A stretch of 64,000 nt of DNA from the NCBI GenBank assembly GCA_030728985.1, contig JANQYI010000011.1, positions 1-64,000 of the forward strand, read 5' to 3'. How positions within the stretch are numbered: the stretch's first letter is position 1; every line of letters begins with the position of its first letter. The position numbers were made by a program, and so were the translations under genes. This stretch comes from Burkholderiaceae bacterium (GTDB lineage: Bacteria; Pseudomonadota; Gammaproteobacteria; Burkholderiales; Burkholderiaceae_B). The notes below the pieces were generated by a model, which saw only the letters and a program-made list of their open reading frames with translations, was not told where the DNA came from and ran no database searches. Of this stretch, positions 17,844 to 28,070 are shown one piece after another.

Positions 17844-18598
17844 GGGTTCTGGCGAGGCTTGCGCGGCGCATTGACGGCTAGGCGGTCATACACCCAGTTC
17901 GGCAGCGCACGCATGATTTTTCCCACTACGCCCATTTGCCAGGGAATCACGGTATAGGATTGTTCTTGCGCGATCGCCCGAGCAGCCCGGGTTGCAAAGA
18001 CGTCTGCCTCTAGCAAGAAGGGCATGCTGTAGGGGTTTTTCGCGGTCATCTCTGTGTTGATGTAACCCGGCGCGATCGTCACAACACCGACGTCGAAGGG
18101 CTTGAGTTCTAGGCGCAAGCTTTCACAATAGGTGGTGACGGCGGACTTCGAAGCGCTGTAGGCGCCCGCACCGGGCAGGCCTCGCACACCAGCGACCGAG
18201 GCAATACCGACCAGCGTGCCTGCCCTCGCCTGCTTCATGTGTGAAACAAAGGGTTCGAACGTTGACACCGTCGCGAATACATTGGTGTCAAAGATGGCTT
18301 TGAACACCGCAAAATCATCTTTTTGCTCGGTTAAGGTTCCAGCACTGATTCCGGCTGAAGCGATCACGATATCAACGCGACCCGCCTGTTGGATAAAGTC
18401 TGCGGCGGCCGCATGCAAGGCCGGGCGATCGCAAACATCCACGACGTACAGATGATGCACGCCAGATAAGGTTGCGACCAGCTCTCTGAGCCGCTCACCG
18501 CGACGCGCGAGCAAGCCCAGCACATGGCCCTGTGCCGCGTAGTGACGCGCCAAGGCTGCGCCGAGACCACTACTGGCGCCTGTAATAAAGACAGCCAC
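17840..18598 (-). CDS. short-chain dehydrogenase/reductase
   Basis: 252 residues of the classical SDR family, NAD(P)-dependent. Seen are the cofactor loop TGASSGLGAALARHYA, the IASAGIS variant of the NNAG motif, catalytic Ser in GIASVAGVRG and YSASKSA with the Tyr-Lys pair. The start is a GTG (no ATG is near) only 2 bp after the stop of the upstream CoA-transferase gene, so the two are probably co-transcribed from carAB. The substrate is unknown. The C-terminal part KIMRALPNWVYDRLAV resembles SDRs annotated only as oxidoreductases. Confidence 0.85.
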   Translation of the reverse strand: MAVFITGASSGLGAALARHYAAQGHVLGLLARRGERLRELVATLSGVHHLYVVDVCDRPALHAAAADFIQQAGRVDIVIASAGISAGTLTEQKDDFAVFKAIFDTNVFATVSTFEPFVSHMKQARAGTLVGIASVAGVRGLPGAGAYSASKSAVTTYCESLRLELKPFDVGVVTIAPGYINTEMTAKNPYSMPFLLEADVFATRAARAIAQEQSYTVIPWQMGVVGKIMRALPNWVYDRLAVNAPRKPRQNP

Positions 18599-18600
18599 GA

Positions 18601-19773
18601 CTAGCGACCTGCCTGCTTGACGACACCCGAGACGAGGAGCTGCTCAATCGCCTCTTGGGTTAAGCCCAGGTGTTGCAAGATCTCGATAGAGTGTTCGCCA
18701 ATACGCGGCGAGCTTACAACGGGGCGACGATGCGGGTGAATGGGAATACCAATGTAAGGAAGAACTCCGACGCCCTGCTGTTCGAGCTGCTGAACCAGTT
18801 TCAGATGAAGTGCCTGAGGGTGATTAAGCACACCCTGATAATCACGCACCACGGCATGCAGGACATCGTGCTTTTTAAATAATGCAGTCCAATACTCGGT
18901 GGAATGATGACGCAGTTGTTGGCTCATCGCCTCGTGCAGCGCCGCTCTGTTTTCAAAACGGATGTAGTTATCTAGAAAACGCGGATCGGTTTTCCACTCC
19001 GCACGGCCCATTGCATCGCAAATATGATGGAAATGCTCCGTGTGGACTGTCACGACAGAAATTTTTCCATCCGAGGTCTCAAATACACCATTGGGTGCGC
19101 TGACCGAGCCAAACGGTCGCTTGCCCGCGATCGCCTCTTCGATAAAACACATGCCTTGAAACGAGGCGCAAGCTTCGAAGAGACTGACTTCGACGTGGGT
19201 GCCTTGCTTGCGCGCCAGACGCTGATACAAGGCGGTCGCCGCCCCTTGCGAGGCATACAAACCCGTCATGACGTCTGCCGCCAACAAACCGATGCGGCGC
19301 GGTGTGCCATGCTCATCTTGATTGGAAAACATCAACCCACTGTCAGACTGCATCACAGAGTCTGTCGCGGGGGCATCGGCATAAGGACCATCAGGACCAT
19401 AACCACTGATCGAGACATACACAAGTTCCGGTTTGAGCGAGGAAAGCGTCTCATAGCCTACGCCAAGACGCTGCGCCACACCAGGACGAAAATTTTGCAC
19501 GATGACATCGGCTTGCATCGCCATCTCGAACAAAATCTTTTTACCTTCCTCGGTACGGGCATCCAAGGCAAGGGCTTTTTTACCGGCACTGTGCTGAATG
19601 CCATAGGCACTATGTCCACCCTTGGTGACACCGACATGGCGAATCCAGTCACCCGCGGGAGGTTCGACCTTGATCACCTCGGCCCCTTGCTGCCAAAGAA
19701 TATGCGCGCAATAGGGGCCTGCGATGCCCTGACTGATGTCTAAAACACGTAATCCAGTATAGGGAAGCGTCAT
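18601..19773 (-). CDS. family III CoA-transferase (CaiB/BaiF)
   Basis: 390 residues. Family III enzymes move CoA between carboxylic acids in the cytoplasm, with a catalytic Asp forming a mixed anhydride. Seen: GLRVLDISQGIAGPYCAHIL, GAEVIKVEPPAGDWIRHVG, IVQNFRPGVAQRLGVGYETL, SISGYGPDGPYA and the catalytic Asp candidate in LLAADVMTGLYA. The gene starts 23 bp after carB on the same strand, with no terminator between, followed by an SDR. Nothing in the sequence fixes the acid substrate, and a role in carbamoyl phosphate synthesis is not expected. Confidence 0.88.
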   Translation of the reverse strand: MTLPYTGLRVLDISQGIAGPYCAHILWQQGAEVIKVEPPAGDWIRHVGVTKGGHSAYGIQHSAGKKALALDARTEEGKKILFEMAMQADVIVQNFRPGVAQRLGVGYETLSSLKPELVYVSISGYGPDGPYADAPATDSVMQSDSGLMFSNQDEHGTPRRIGLLAADVMTGLYASQGAATALYQRLARKQGTHVEVSLFEACASFQGMCFIEEAIAGKRPFGSVSAPNGVFETSDGKISVVTVHTEHFHHICDAMGRAEWKTDPRFLDNYIRFENRAALHEAMSQQLRHHSTEYWTALFKKHDVLHAVVRDYQGVLNHPQALHLKLVQQLEQQGVGVLPYIGIPIHPHRRPVVSSPRIGEHSIEILQHLGLTQEAIEQLLVSGVVKQAGR

Positions 19774-19796
19774 CAGCCAGTCTGCCTTCAGTATCG

Positions 19797-22700
19797 TTAA
19801 GAAGCGAGCGAGCGGTGCAAGTCTTGGAGTGAGTACACCTTGATCCCGAGACCTTCACGCAAGTATTGCATACCCTCCACGGCTGCGAGCGCGCCCGCGA
19901 TCGTCGTGTAATAGGTCACGCGAGCAGCCAAGGCTTGGGTGCGAATCGCACGCGAATCGGTGATTGCGTTACGGCGCTCTTCGACAGTATTGATCACGAG
20001 AGAAACTTCGCCATTTTTGAGCATGTCGACAATATGAGGACGACCTTCGGCGACTTTGTTGACCAGTAGCACGGGAATACCTGCCTCTTGGATCGCAGCA
20101 GCCGTTCCGCGGGTCGCGACCACTTTGAAACCCAAGGCATGCAATCCTTGTGCAACTTTTACCGCCTTGGGCTTATCGGCGTTTTTCACGCTGATAAAGA
20201 CCGTACCGGACTCGGGCAGATTGACGCTGGCAGCCATCTGGGATTTGACGAAGGCCTCACCAAAGGTCTCGCCCACGCCCATCACTTCACCGGTCGACTT
20301 CATCTCGGGTCCGAGAATCGTGTCCACACCCGGGAACTTCACGAAGGGGAAGACCGCTTCTTTGACAGAGAAGTAATGCGGCACCACTTCTTTTGTGATG
20401 CCCTGAGACGCCAAGGTCTGTCCCGCCATCGCACGTGCGGCGATCTTGGCGAGTTGCAGGCCTGTGGCTTTGGACACGAAGGGGACGGTACGCGACGCGC
20501 GTGGATTGACTTCGAGGACGTAGACATCGCCATTTTGGACAGCGAACTGAACGTTCATCAAACCTTTCACATTCAACGCACGCGCCATCAACGCGGTCTG
20601 GCGTTTGATTTCCTCAGTCATTTCGGGTGACAGCGAATAGGGTGGCAAGCAACATGCGGAGTCACCGGAGTGCACGCCCGCTTGCTCGATGTGCTCCATC
20701 ACTCCACCGATAAAGACCTCCTGACCATCGCACAAACAATCCACATCGATTTCAATCGCGTTATTCAAAAAACGATCGAGCAACACAGGCGAGTCGTTAC
20801 TGACTTTGACGGCCTCGCGCATGTAACGCTCAAGATCTGTTTGCTCATGCACGATTTCCATGGCGCGGCCACCGAGCACGTAGCTCGGACGCACCACCAA
20901 GGGATAACCGATTTCCTGGGCGTGATTGAGCGCTTCGCTTTCGGTGCGCGCGGTGCGGTTAGGCGGTTGACGCAAATTAAGCTTGTTGAGCAATTTCTGG
21001 AAACGCTCACGATCCTCGGCGACGTCGATCGACTCAGGGCTGGTGCCGATAATCGGCGCACCGTTGGCCTCGAGCGCACGCGCGAGTTTCAAAGGGGTCT
21101 GGCCGCCGTATTGGACAATGATGCCCACTGGTTTTTCCTTGTGGACGATTTCAAGTACGTCCTCCAGGGTCAGCGGCTCGAAATATAAACGATCCGAGGT
21201 GTCGTAATCGGTCGAGACGGTCTCTGGATTGCAATTGACCATGATGGTTTCGTAACCATCCTCACGCAAGGCGAGAGCCGCGTGCACGCAACAGTAATCA
21301 AACTCGATACCCTGTCCGATACGATTGGGGCCGCCTCCAAGCACCATGATTTTTTTACGATCAGTGGGTGCGGACTCGCATTCTTGTTCATATGTGGAGT
21401 AAAGATACGCCGTATTGGTCGCGAACTCGGCTGCGCAGGTATCGACACGCTTGTACACGGGACGCACGTTGAACTGGTGACGCAACTTGCGGACCTCGGC
21501 TTCGACCGTGTCGAGCAAGAAAGCGAGGCGACGATCGGAGAAGCCGCGACGCTTGAGCTGCAACAACGTCTCGACATCAAGATCAGCCAGCGTACGTTGC
21601 TCGAGCGCCAGTTCGATATCGACGATTTCTTTGATTTGCGCGAGGAACCAGGGATCGATCTTGGTGAGTTGATGAACCTCGTCAAGGCTAAAGCCTTGCG
21701 CGAAGGCATCGCCTACGTACCAAATGCGCTCGGGACCGGGCTCGCCAAGTTCGATTTGGATTTTTTCGCGATCGGTTGTTTTTTGATTAAGACCATCGAC
21801 ACCGACTTCGAGACCACGCAGCGCTTTCTGGAAAGACTCTTGGAAGGTGCGACCAATGGCCATCACTTCACCGACCGACTTCATCTGTGTGGTCAAGCGC
21901 GCATCGGCGGTCGGGAATTTCTCGAACGCAAAACGCGGCACTTTGGTCACAACGTAATCGATCGTCGGCTCAAAAGAGGCAGGCGTCGCGCCACCGGTGA
22001 TTTCGTTTTTCAACTCATCGAGCGTGTAACCCACGGCCAGACGCGCAGCAACTTTAGCAATCGGGAAACCCGTTGCTTTGGACGCGAGTGCCGAAGAGCG
22101 GGACACGCGGGGGTTCATTTCAATGACGATCATGCGACCGTTTTCAGGATTGACGGCGAACTGAACGTTTGAACCGCCGGTATCAACACCGATCTCACGC
22201 AACACCGCGATCGAGGCGTTACGCATGATTTGATATTCTTTGTCTGTCAAGGTCTGTGCCGGTGCGACAGTAATAGAGTCACCCGTGTGCACGCCCATTG
22301 GGTCGAGGTTTTCGATCGAGCAGACAATGATGCAGTTGTCGGCGCTGTCACGCACGACTTCCATTTCAAACTCTTTCCAGCCGAGCAGTGACTCCTCGAT
22401 CAGCAACTCGCTGGTGGGCGAAGCCTCGAGACCGCGGCGACAAATCGTTTCGAATTCTTCGGCGTTGTAGGCGATGCCGCCGCCGCTGCCGCCCAAAGTA
22501 AAGCTCGGGCGAATCACGGCGGGAAAACCGGAGGTGCCAATTTCAATCGCAATCCGCTTTTGAACTTCCCAAGCTTCGTCGAGACTGTGTGCGACACCGG
22601 ATTTGGCAGACTCAAGTCCAATCGCGGTCATCGCGACTTTGAATTTCTGGCGGTCTTCGGCTTTTTCAATCGCGTGCGCGTTCGCACCGATCAGTTCAAC

Positions 22701-23036
22701 ATTGTATTTTTTGAGTACGCCGTGCTTGTCGAGATCGAGCGCACAATTGAGCGCAGTCTGACCACCCATGGTGGGCAAGACCGCATCAGGACGCTCTTTT
22801 TCAATGATCTTTTCAACGACCTGCCACGTGATGGGCTCGATGTAGGTGACATCGGCGGTCTCTGGATCCGTCATGATGGTCGCAGGGTTGCTGTTGACCA
22901 AAATCGTGCGGAAACCCTCGGCCTTTAAGGCTTTGCAGGCCTGGGCGCCGGAGTAATCGAATTCGCAGGCTTGACCAATGATGATCGGGCCTGCGCCAAT
23001 AATGAGAATACTTTTTAGGTCTGTACGCTTGGGCAT
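19797..23036 (-). CDS. carB: carbamoyl phosphate synthase large subunit
   Basis: 1079 residues, full length. Makes carbamoyl phosphate from bicarbonate, two ATP and ammonia channelled from CarA, for arginine and pyrimidine synthesis. Two homologous ATP-grasp halves are clear: [18 protein letters not shown] in the first and [18 protein letters not shown] in the second. [14 protein letters not shown] and [14 protein letters not shown] are also paired. The C-terminal ~140 residues form the methylglyoxal-synthase-like allosteric domain ([25 protein letters not shown]). It lies 9 bp after carA; co-transcription is near certain. Confidence 0.98.
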   Translation of the reverse strand: MPKRTDLKSILIIGAGPIIIGQACEFDYSGAQACKALKAEGFRTILVNSNPATIMTDPETADVTYIEPITWQVVEKIIEKERPDAVLPTMGGQTALNCALDLDKHGVLKKYNVELIGANAHAIEKAEDRQKFKVAMTAIGLESAKSGVAHSLDEAWEVQKRIAIEIGTSGFPAVIRPSFTLGGSGGGIAYNAEEFETICRRGLEASPTSELLIEESLLGWKEFEMEVVRDSADNCIIVCSIENLDPMGVHTGDSITVAPAQTLTDKEYQIMRNASIAVLREIGVDTGGSNVQFAVNPENGRMIVIEMNPRVSRSSALASKATGFPIAKVAARLAVGYTLDELKNEITGGATPASFEPTIDYVVTKVPRFAFEKFPTADARLTTQMKSVGEVMAIGRTFQESFQKALRGLEVGVDGLNQKTTDREKIQIELGEPGPERIWYVGDAFAQGFSLDEVHQLTKIDPWFLAQIKEIVDIELALEQRTLADLDVETLLQLKRRGFSDRRLAFLLDTVEAEVRKLRHQFNVRPVYKRVDTCAAEFATNTAYLYSTYEQECESAPTDRKKIMVLGGGPNRIGQGIEFDYCCVHAALALREDGYETIMVNCNPETVSTDYDTSDRLYFEPLTLEDVLEIVHKEKPVGIIVQYGGQTPLKLARALEANGAPIIGTSPESIDVAEDRERFQKLLNKLNLRQPPNRTARTESEALNHAQEIGYPLVVRPSYVLGGRAMEIVHEQTDLERYMREAVKVSNDSPVLLDRFLNNAIEIDVDCLCDGQEVFIGGVMEHIEQAGVHSGDSACCLPPYSLSPEMTEEIKRQTALMARALNVKGLMNVQFAVQNGDVYVLEVNPRASRTVPFVSKATGLQLAKIAARAMAGQTLASQGITKEVVPHYFSVKEAVFPFVKFPGVDTILGPEMKSTGEVMGVGETFGEAFVKSQMAASVNLPESGTVFISVKNADKPKAVKVAQGLHALGFKVVATRGTAAAIQEAGIPVLLVNKVAEGRPHIVDMLKNGEVSLVINTVEERRNAITDSRAIRTQALAARVTYYTTIAGALAAVEGMQYLREGLGIKVYSLQDLHRSLAS

Positions 23037-23045
23037 GGTGACTCT

Positions 23046-24248
23046 TTATTTTTGACCGGCCATCAGGCTCATGAATTGATCGAACAGGACCACGATGTCG
23101 TGCGGCCCAGGGCTGGCTTCGGGGTGCCCTTGAAAACAAAATGCCGGGCGGTCCGTGAGCGCAAAGCCCTGCAAGGTACCGTCGAACAAGGAAATATGCG
23201 TCAAGCGGGCATTAGCGGGAAGCGTGGCGGCATCCACGGCAAAGCCGTGGTTCTGGGCGGTGATGAACACGCGTCCGGTCGCCAGATCCTGCACAGGATG
23301 GTTGGAACCGTGATGGCCCGTTTTCATCTTGAGCGTCTTGGCGCCTATGGCCAGCCCCATGATCTGGTGTCCAAGACAGATCCCAAACGTGGGCAACTTG
23401 CGCTCTAGGAAAACCTTGGTCGCGGCGATCGCATAATCGCAAGGATCTGGATCACCAGGGCCGTTAGACAAAAACACACCGTCTGGCTTGAGGGATAACA
23501 CTTGCTCAGCGGTTGTTTGGGCAGGCACCACAGTGATGCGACAACCTCGCTCAGCGAGTAAGCGCAAAATGTTGGATTTCACACCAAAATCATAGGCCAC
23601 GACATGCGGAGTCTGGCTATTATTATTGCCATAGCCTTCGCCCAGCTGCCACGTTGTCTCTGTCCAAGTGGCGTTTTTAGTGGCGGAAACAACCTTGGCC
23701 AAATCCTGTCCGGACATACCTGGAAACGCCGCGGCAAGCTTGAGCGCCTGCTCTGCATCGTCTCCGACAAAGATGCAACCGCCTTGCGCACCACCCTCTC
23801 GGAGGATGCGTGTCAGCTTGCGGGTATCGATTTCGGCGATCGCGACAATGCCCTGCGCCTTGAGATAGTCGGGCAAGGACTGAGTCGAGCGAAAGTTGGA
23901 GAGGCGTTTGGGGCAATTGCGGACAATCAGTCCCGCGGCGTGAATTTTGGTCGATTCGACGTCTTCGAGGTTGATACCGGTATTGCCGATGTGTGGGTAG
24001 GTCAGTGTGACGATCTGACCGCTATAGCTGGGATCCGTCAAAATTTCTTGGTAACCTGTCATGGCGGTGTTGAACACCACTTCGGCGACGGTATGCCCCG
24101 GGGCACCGATCGAGACACCTCGAAACACGGTACCATCAGCCAAGGCTAAAATGGCAGTTGTTTTAGTGGCAGTTGATTCAACACCAGACCCTGGGTTTTT
24201 AAGCTCTATTTCGGTAAATATATTTGGCAGCACAATGAACCCCGGCAT
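23046..24248 (-). CDS. carA: carbamoyl phosphate synthase small (glutaminase) subunit
   Basis: About 400 residues. Supplies ammonia from glutamine to CarB. The N-terminal domain begins at [20 protein letters not shown], and the class I glutamine amidotransferase domain has nucleophile Cys291 in [23 protein letters not shown] and the His/Glu of [11 protein letters not shown] follow. The start is the ATG at 24248; a TTG lies directly before it, and no strong ribosome site is visible. On the minus strand TATACT at 24273-24278 is a good -10, though the -35 is poor. The gene is divergent from the transaldolase gene with a 35-bp gap. Confidence 0.96.
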   Translation of the reverse strand: MPGFIVLPNIFTEIELKNPGSGVESTATKTTAILALADGTVFRGVSIGAPGHTVAEVVFNTAMTGYQEILTDPSYSGQIVTLTYPHIGNTGINLEDVESTKIHAAGLIVRNCPKRLSNFRSTQSLPDYLKAQGIVAIAEIDTRKLTRILREGGAQGGCIFVGDDAEQALKLAAAFPGMSGQDLAKVVSATKNATWTETTWQLGEGYGNNNSQTPHVVAYDFGVKSNILRLLAERGCRITVVPAQTTAEQVLSLKPDGVFLSNGPGDPDPCDYAIAATKVFLERKLPTFGICLGHQIMGLAIGAKTLKMKTGHHGSNHPVQDLATGRVFITAQNHGFAVDAATLPANARLTHISLFDGTLQGFALTDRPAFCFQGHPEASPGPHDIVVLFDQFMSLMAGQK

Positions 24249-24283
24249 CAAATCTTGTAAGCAAACCTTGGAAGTATAACCCG

Positions 24284-25237
24284 ATGGCCAGCCTTCTCGA
24301 ATCTTTACGTCAATACACGACCGTTGTAGCAGACACGGGCGACTTTGAGAGTATGAAACGCTATCAGCCTACCGATGCGACCACCAATCCCTCGCTGATT
24401 TTGAAGGCTGTGCAGCAGGATGCTTACCGCCCCATGCTGGAGCGTTGCGTCAAGGCGCACCCCAAGGCCTCCAAAGAGGCACTGGTGGATCACTTGCTAG
24501 TGGCGTTCGGAAAAGAAATCCTTAATATTGTGCCAGGCCGCGTATCCACTGAGGTTGATGCCCGCCTTTCCTTTAATACACGCGCAACCATTGATCGGGC
24601 TCGTCAAATTATGGCGCTTTATGAAGCCGAGGGCTTTGGTCGAGAACGTGTCTTGATCAAGGTCGCTGCGACTTGGGAGGGCATACAAGCTGCGCGGGTC
24701 TTGGAGTCTGAGGGGATTCGATGCAACTTGACCCTACTTTTTTCACTTTCGCAGGCCGTTGCTTGTGCCGACGCGCGCGTTCAGCTGATCTCCCCTTTCG
24801 TTGGGCGTATTTACGACTGGCACAAAAAACAGCAAGGCAGCGCGTGGAACGAGGTCGCGAGCAGCGGCCACAACGATCCCGGCGTCCTGTCTGTCACTAA
24901 GATTTACAACTACTACAAATATTTTGGGATTACGACCGAAATCATGGGCGCGAGCTTTCGTAATACAGGTCAGATCTTGGCCTTGGCTGGCTGCGACCTG
25001 TTAACGATCAGTCCCGAGCTGTTAGGAAACCTGAGCGAGGCTCAGGATCCTCTCGCGGCCTCACTCACCCCCGAACATGCGCGAACCAGTCAACCTCAAG
25101 CCCTACCCTGCGATGAGCAAAATTTTCGCTTTCTGTTGAATGAAGACGCGATGGCCAGTGAAAAGCTGTCAGAAGGCATTCGGGCTTTTGTCGCCGACGC
25201 CCGCAAACTCGACACACTGATTGACGCGCAGCGTTGA
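24284..25237 (+). CDS. tal: transaldolase
   Basis: Pentose-phosphate-pathway enzyme moving a dihydroxyacetone unit between sugar phosphates. The 317-residue product matches the TalA/TalB type. It has [10 protein letters not shown] near residue 31, VDARLSFNT and Schiff-base Lys126 in [43 protein letters not shown] and [22 protein letters not shown] follow. It stands alone, with convergent recR downstream. Confidence 0.96.
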   Translation: MASLLESLRQYTTVVADTGDFESMKRYQPTDATTNPSLILKAVQQDAYRPMLERCVKAHPKASKEALVDHLLVAFGKEILNIVPGRVSTEVDARLSFNTRATIDRARQIMALYEAEGFGRERVLIKVAATWEGIQAARVLESEGIRCNLTLLFSLSQAVACADARVQLISPFVGRIYDWHKKQQGSAWNEVASSGHNDPGVLSVTKIYNYYKYFGITTEIMGASFRNTGQILALAGCDLLTISPELLGNLSEAQDPLAASLTPEHARTSQPQALPCDEQNFRFLLNEDAMASEKLSEGIRAFVADARKLDTLIDAQR

Positions 25238-25272
25238 TGCTGAAGCGGGTGTTGAAGTAGATGCAGACCTAG

Positions 25273-25291
25273 GCGCTTAGGTCGTAAGCGC
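25273..25291. terminator. hairpin between convergent tal and recR
   Basis: GCGCTTA and TAAGCGC pair perfectly around a five-base loop, abutting the recR stop codon. The decamer GCGCTTAGGT occurs twice in direct orientation here (25273-25282 and 25288-25297). There is no T tract, so termination is only possible, not shown. Confidence 0.35.
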
Positions 25292-25900
25292 TTAGGTGGG
25301 ACGGCGCTCCATCAGTGCCCAAGCGACGGTACCAGCATCGACATATTCGATTTCGCTGCCTGCAGGCACACCGCGTGCGAGGCGTGTGACCTTGATGCCG
25401 AGCGCACGCAGCGACTCCGACAAGTAATGTGCAGTCGTCTCGCCTTCGGCCGTAAAGTTGGTCGCCAGAATCACCTCGGTGACAACGCCGTTACCCGCTC
25501 TTTTTAAGACGCGACCAAAATCAAGCTCATCAGGGCCTCTGCCCTCAAGCGGCGCCAGACTACCCATCAGCACGTAATACAAACCGGTGTAACCGTGCGT
25601 GGCCTCGATCGAGTTTTGGTCCGCAGGCGTCTCAACAATGCAGAGCAAAGTCTCATCACGCTCTGGGTGCTCGCAGGTTGCGCACACGGGCACCTCGGTA
25701 AAGCCATTGCACTGTTCACAGTGCTGAAGACGCTCGACCGCTTGGGTCAGTGCGTGTCCGAGCTGCTCAGCGGCTTGCAGATCATGCTGCAACAAATGAT
25801 ATGCCATGCGACGCGCCGTCCGGACGCCCACGCCCGGCAGACGACGCAAAGCATCGACGAGCGCGAGTAGTGGTTGCGGTTCGGAACTGAATTTGCTCAT
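25292..25900 (-). CDS. recR: recombination mediator protein RecR
   Basis: 202 residues. Works with RecO/RecF to load RecA on gapped DNA. The N-terminal helix-hairpin-helix ([17 protein letters not shown], about 21-37) is followed by a four-Cys zinc finger at Cys61, Cys64, Cys73 and Cys76. The Toprim domain starts at [22 protein letters not shown], from residue 85, and the protein ends with the RecR-typical [21 protein letters not shown]. The start codon overlaps the ybaB stop by one base (TAATG), so translation is coupled. The order dnaX-ybaB-recR is conserved across bacteria. Confidence 0.97.
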   Translation of the reverse strand: MSKFSSEPQPLLALVDALRRLPGVGVRTARRMAYHLLQHDLQAAEQLGHALTQAVERLQHCEQCNGFTEVPVCATCEHPERDETLLCIVETPADQNSIEATHGYTGLYYVLMGSLAPLEGRGPDELDFGRVLKRAGNGVVTEVILATNFTAEGETTAHYLSESLRALGIKVTRLARGVPAGSEIEYVDAGTVAWALMERRPT

Positions 25901-26226
25901 TAGAAGGGCAGTTTCATTCCAGGGGGCAAAGGCATGCCCGCCGTCACTGAAGACATTTTTTCCGAAGAGGTCGCCTCGGCTTTACGCAAGGCATCGTTAA
26001 AGGCGGCGGCCACCAAGTCCTCGAGCATATCTTTGTCGTCGGCGAGCAAGCTAGGATCAATCGTCACACGCTTGACGTCATGTCGACACGTCATGGTGAC
26101 CTTGACCAAGCCACCACCCGAAGCGCCCTCGACCAAGATATCGGCCAAAGCGTCCTGGGCTTTTTTCATGTTTTCCTGCATCTGCTGTGCCTGACGCATC
26201 AGGCCGGCAATTTGTCCTTTCATCAT
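25900..26226 (-). CDS. ybaB: YbaB/EbfC nucleoid-associated protein
   Basis: 108 residues, DNA-binding nucleoid-associated protein. The helical N-terminus [19 protein letters not shown] is followed by [23 protein letters not shown] and by the C-terminal [14 protein letters not shown]. It lies between dnaX (48 bp upstream) and recR (one-base overlap), its usual place. Two adjacent ATG codons at the start leave a one-residue ambiguity. Confidence 0.95.
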   Translation of the reverse strand: MMKGQIAGLMRQAQQMQENMKKAQDALADILVEGASGGGLVKVTMTCRHDVKRVTIDPSLLADDKDMLEDLVAAAFNDALRKAEATSSEKMSSVTAGMPLPPGMKLPF

Positions 26227-26274
26227 GTTTGGATGTCCTGAATAAAAATTAAAGAGGGAAATACATTCAGCATG

Positions 26275-27918
26275 CTAATTGAGCTGGTTGGGTCGAATGG
26301 ATCCGGGGACCACCTTGGCGCCAAAATCCTGAATGAGAGCCTGCACGAAAGGATCTTGCTCGATCGCGACTTCTGCGGCATCTTGACGCGCCTGTTGAGC
26401 CACCTGATCAAGTGCATGCGCAGAAGAACCTTCGCCCGCTCCGACCTCAAACAGTAACTCGATTTCGAAACCAAAATAATCATTGAGTACCGTCAGCAAG
26501 CGTTCGGACGGCGCACCCTCTAACAAGGCTTTACTCGGCACACGCAAAGTCAGTTGCTGTCCGGCAATCGCGACGCACTCGGACTGACGAGCAAGCTGCT
26601 CAGCCATACCTGAAAGAGGTAATTTGGCCGCGAAGGCGGCCCAGGATTCGGGCAAGACGATCGAGACGGCGCTGACATGAGGTCCTGGCGCATGGTAAGG
26701 CTTATGGTCCGGTTCATCGTCTGGCCCAGGATTTAGCTCTGGCGCTTGCGCGGGCGCAGGTTGAACAGACACCGCAACGGGTGCGACGGGTACGACAACG
26801 GGTGAAGCATCCGGAGCAGGCATCGCGACGCCTGAGGGCCCTGCCAAAGAAAGCATCCGCAAACATGCCATCACAAAACCTGCGTACTCATCTGGAGCGA
26901 TCGCGAGTTCTGAACGACTATGGACCGCGACCGTATAAAACAACTGTACTAAATCAGGGTGCAGGGAGGTCGCAAAACGACGAATATCGAGTGCGACGGG
27001 ATCCGCCTCGTCAACAGCGGCACTCACGCGTTGAGCGATCGCAATACGTGACAACAGCACGGCCAAATCAGCCAGAGCGGCACGATAGGAAAGACCGCGC
27101 GTCGCGAGTTCGTCGGCGATTTCGAGCACCGCGGTTGCTTGCCCTGATTGCAAGGCATCAAGAAGCCGAACCAGATGTCGCTGATCGATGGTACCGAGCA
27201 TGCCTCGCACTGACTCCTCGGTCAAATTGCTAGCGCTGTAAGCAATCGCTTGATCCGTGAGCGACAAGGCATCGCGCATCGAACCTGCGGCCGCCTGACC
27301 GAGCAGACGCAAAGCAGGCACTTCGAAGGGGATTTGCTCTTGTCCGAGGACATTTTCGAGATGACCAACAATCGCCTCGCCGGGCATTTGTTTTAAATTG
27401 AATTGCAAACAGCGCGACAACACGGTGACGGGGATTTTCTGTGGGTCGGTGGTTGCAAGAATGAATTTGACGTGGGCAGGCGGCTCTTCGAGCGTTTTGA
27501 GCATCGCGTTGAAGGCGTGGCCAGTCAGCATGTGGACTTCGTCGATCATATAGACCTTGAAGCGTCCCGCGCTCGGAGAGTAGACAGCCTGCTCAAGCAA
27601 CTGGGTCATTTCATCGACGCCTCGGTTGGAGGCGGCATCGAGCTCCAAATAGTCGACAAAACGGCCCTGATCGATTTCGGTACAAGCCTGACAAACGCCG
27701 CAAGGCGTTGCCGTGATACCGGTTTCACAGTTGAGCGCTTTGGCCAAAATACGCGAGAGTGTTGTTTTACCGACACCTCTGGTGCCAGTAAACAACCAAG
27801 CGTGGTGGAGTCGCTGAGTCGTCAGAGCGTGCGTCAAAGCGCGAACAACGTGATCTTGACCGACCAGCGTATCGAACGAGCGAGGGCGCCATTTACGCGC
27901 GAGAACCAAATAGCTCAT
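26275..27918 (-). CDS. dnaX: DNA polymerase III subunit gamma/tau
   Basis: Clamp-loader ATPase, 547 residues. It starts MSYLVLARKWRPRSFDTLVG. Walker A GTRGVGKT is at 45-52, the zinc module at Cys64, Cys73, Cys76 and Cys79, Walker B MIDEVHM near 124-130, and sensor 1/SRC motif LSRC at 167-170. Domain III follows. A proline/valine-rich linker at about 370-420 leads to a shortened tau-type C-terminal domain. I saw no A-AAA-AAG slippery site of the kind that makes E. coli gamma, so a separate gamma form is not supported. It is followed by ybaB and recR and preceded by the SRP RNA gene. Confidence 0.96.
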   Translation of the reverse strand: MSYLVLARKWRPRSFDTLVGQDHVVRALTHALTTQRLHHAWLFTGTRGVGKTTLSRILAKALNCETGITATPCGVCQACTEIDQGRFVDYLELDAASNRGVDEMTQLLEQAVYSPSAGRFKVYMIDEVHMLTGHAFNAMLKTLEEPPAHVKFILATTDPQKIPVTVLSRCLQFNLKQMPGEAIVGHLENVLGQEQIPFEVPALRLLGQAAAGSMRDALSLTDQAIAYSASNLTEESVRGMLGTIDQRHLVRLLDALQSGQATAVLEIADELATRGLSYRAALADLAVLLSRIAIAQRVSAAVDEADPVALDIRRFATSLHPDLVQLFYTVAVHSRSELAIAPDEYAGFVMACLRMLSLAGPSGVAMPAPDASPVVVPVAPVAVSVQPAPAQAPELNPGPDDEPDHKPYHAPGPHVSAVSIVLPESWAAFAAKLPLSGMAEQLARQSECVAIAGQQLTLRVPSKALLEGAPSERLLTVLNDYFGFEIELLFEVGAGEGSSAHALDQVAQQARQDAAEVAIEQDPFVQALIQDFGAKVVPGSIRPNQLN

Positions 27919-27950
27919 AAGTTTTACCGACCACAGACGGAAATGGAAGA

Positions 27951-28045
27951 GGCGAGCCTGACTTCGGCACTAATTCTGCACGGCTGTGGCTGCTTCGTTC
28001 CCGACCTGACCAGATTGACCGCCGAACCATGCGAAGGGGCCCGCC
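27951..28045 (-). ncRNA. ffs: 4.5S signal recognition particle RNA
   Basis: The minus strand contains GGTCAGGTCGGGAACGAAGC followed by AGCC, the invariant Ffh-binding domain with its asymmetric loop and tetraloop region (E. coli has GGTCAGGTCCGGAAGGAAGC). The ends pair as GGCGGGCC with GGCTCGCC, and TTCGGC with GCCGAA further in, forming the long SRP hairpin of about 95 bases. Exact ends are estimated from this pairing and from the promoter. It lies between addA and dnaX, a common location. Confidence 0.93.
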
Positions 28046-28052
28046 AAACTAG

Positions 28053-28061
28053 ATTTTAGCA
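28053..28061 (-). promoter_or_regulatory. extended -10 promoter of the SRP RNA gene
   Basis: The minus strand reads TGCTAAAAT, an extended -10 (TGn plus TAAAAT), ending seven bases before the predicted 5' end of the RNA at 28045. No good -35 is visible, which an extended -10 can tolerate. Confidence 0.6.
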
Positions 28062-28070
28062 GGGCTTGCC

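Noticed and set aside
21282-22172. 296-codon open frame on the plus strand opposite carB, and others such as 23604-24149 (opposite carA), 8663-9415 (opposite ftsH) and 2589-3218 (shifted frame in ppk1)
   Set aside because: They lie fully within strongly conserved genes, have no recognisable motifs or ribosome sites, and show the His/Arg/Ala-rich composition of shadow frames in GC-rich DNA.
26275-27918. programmed frameshift in dnaX producing a gamma subunit
   Set aside because: No A-AAA-AAG-like slippery run was seen in the coding strand; the E. coli mechanism is not supported here.
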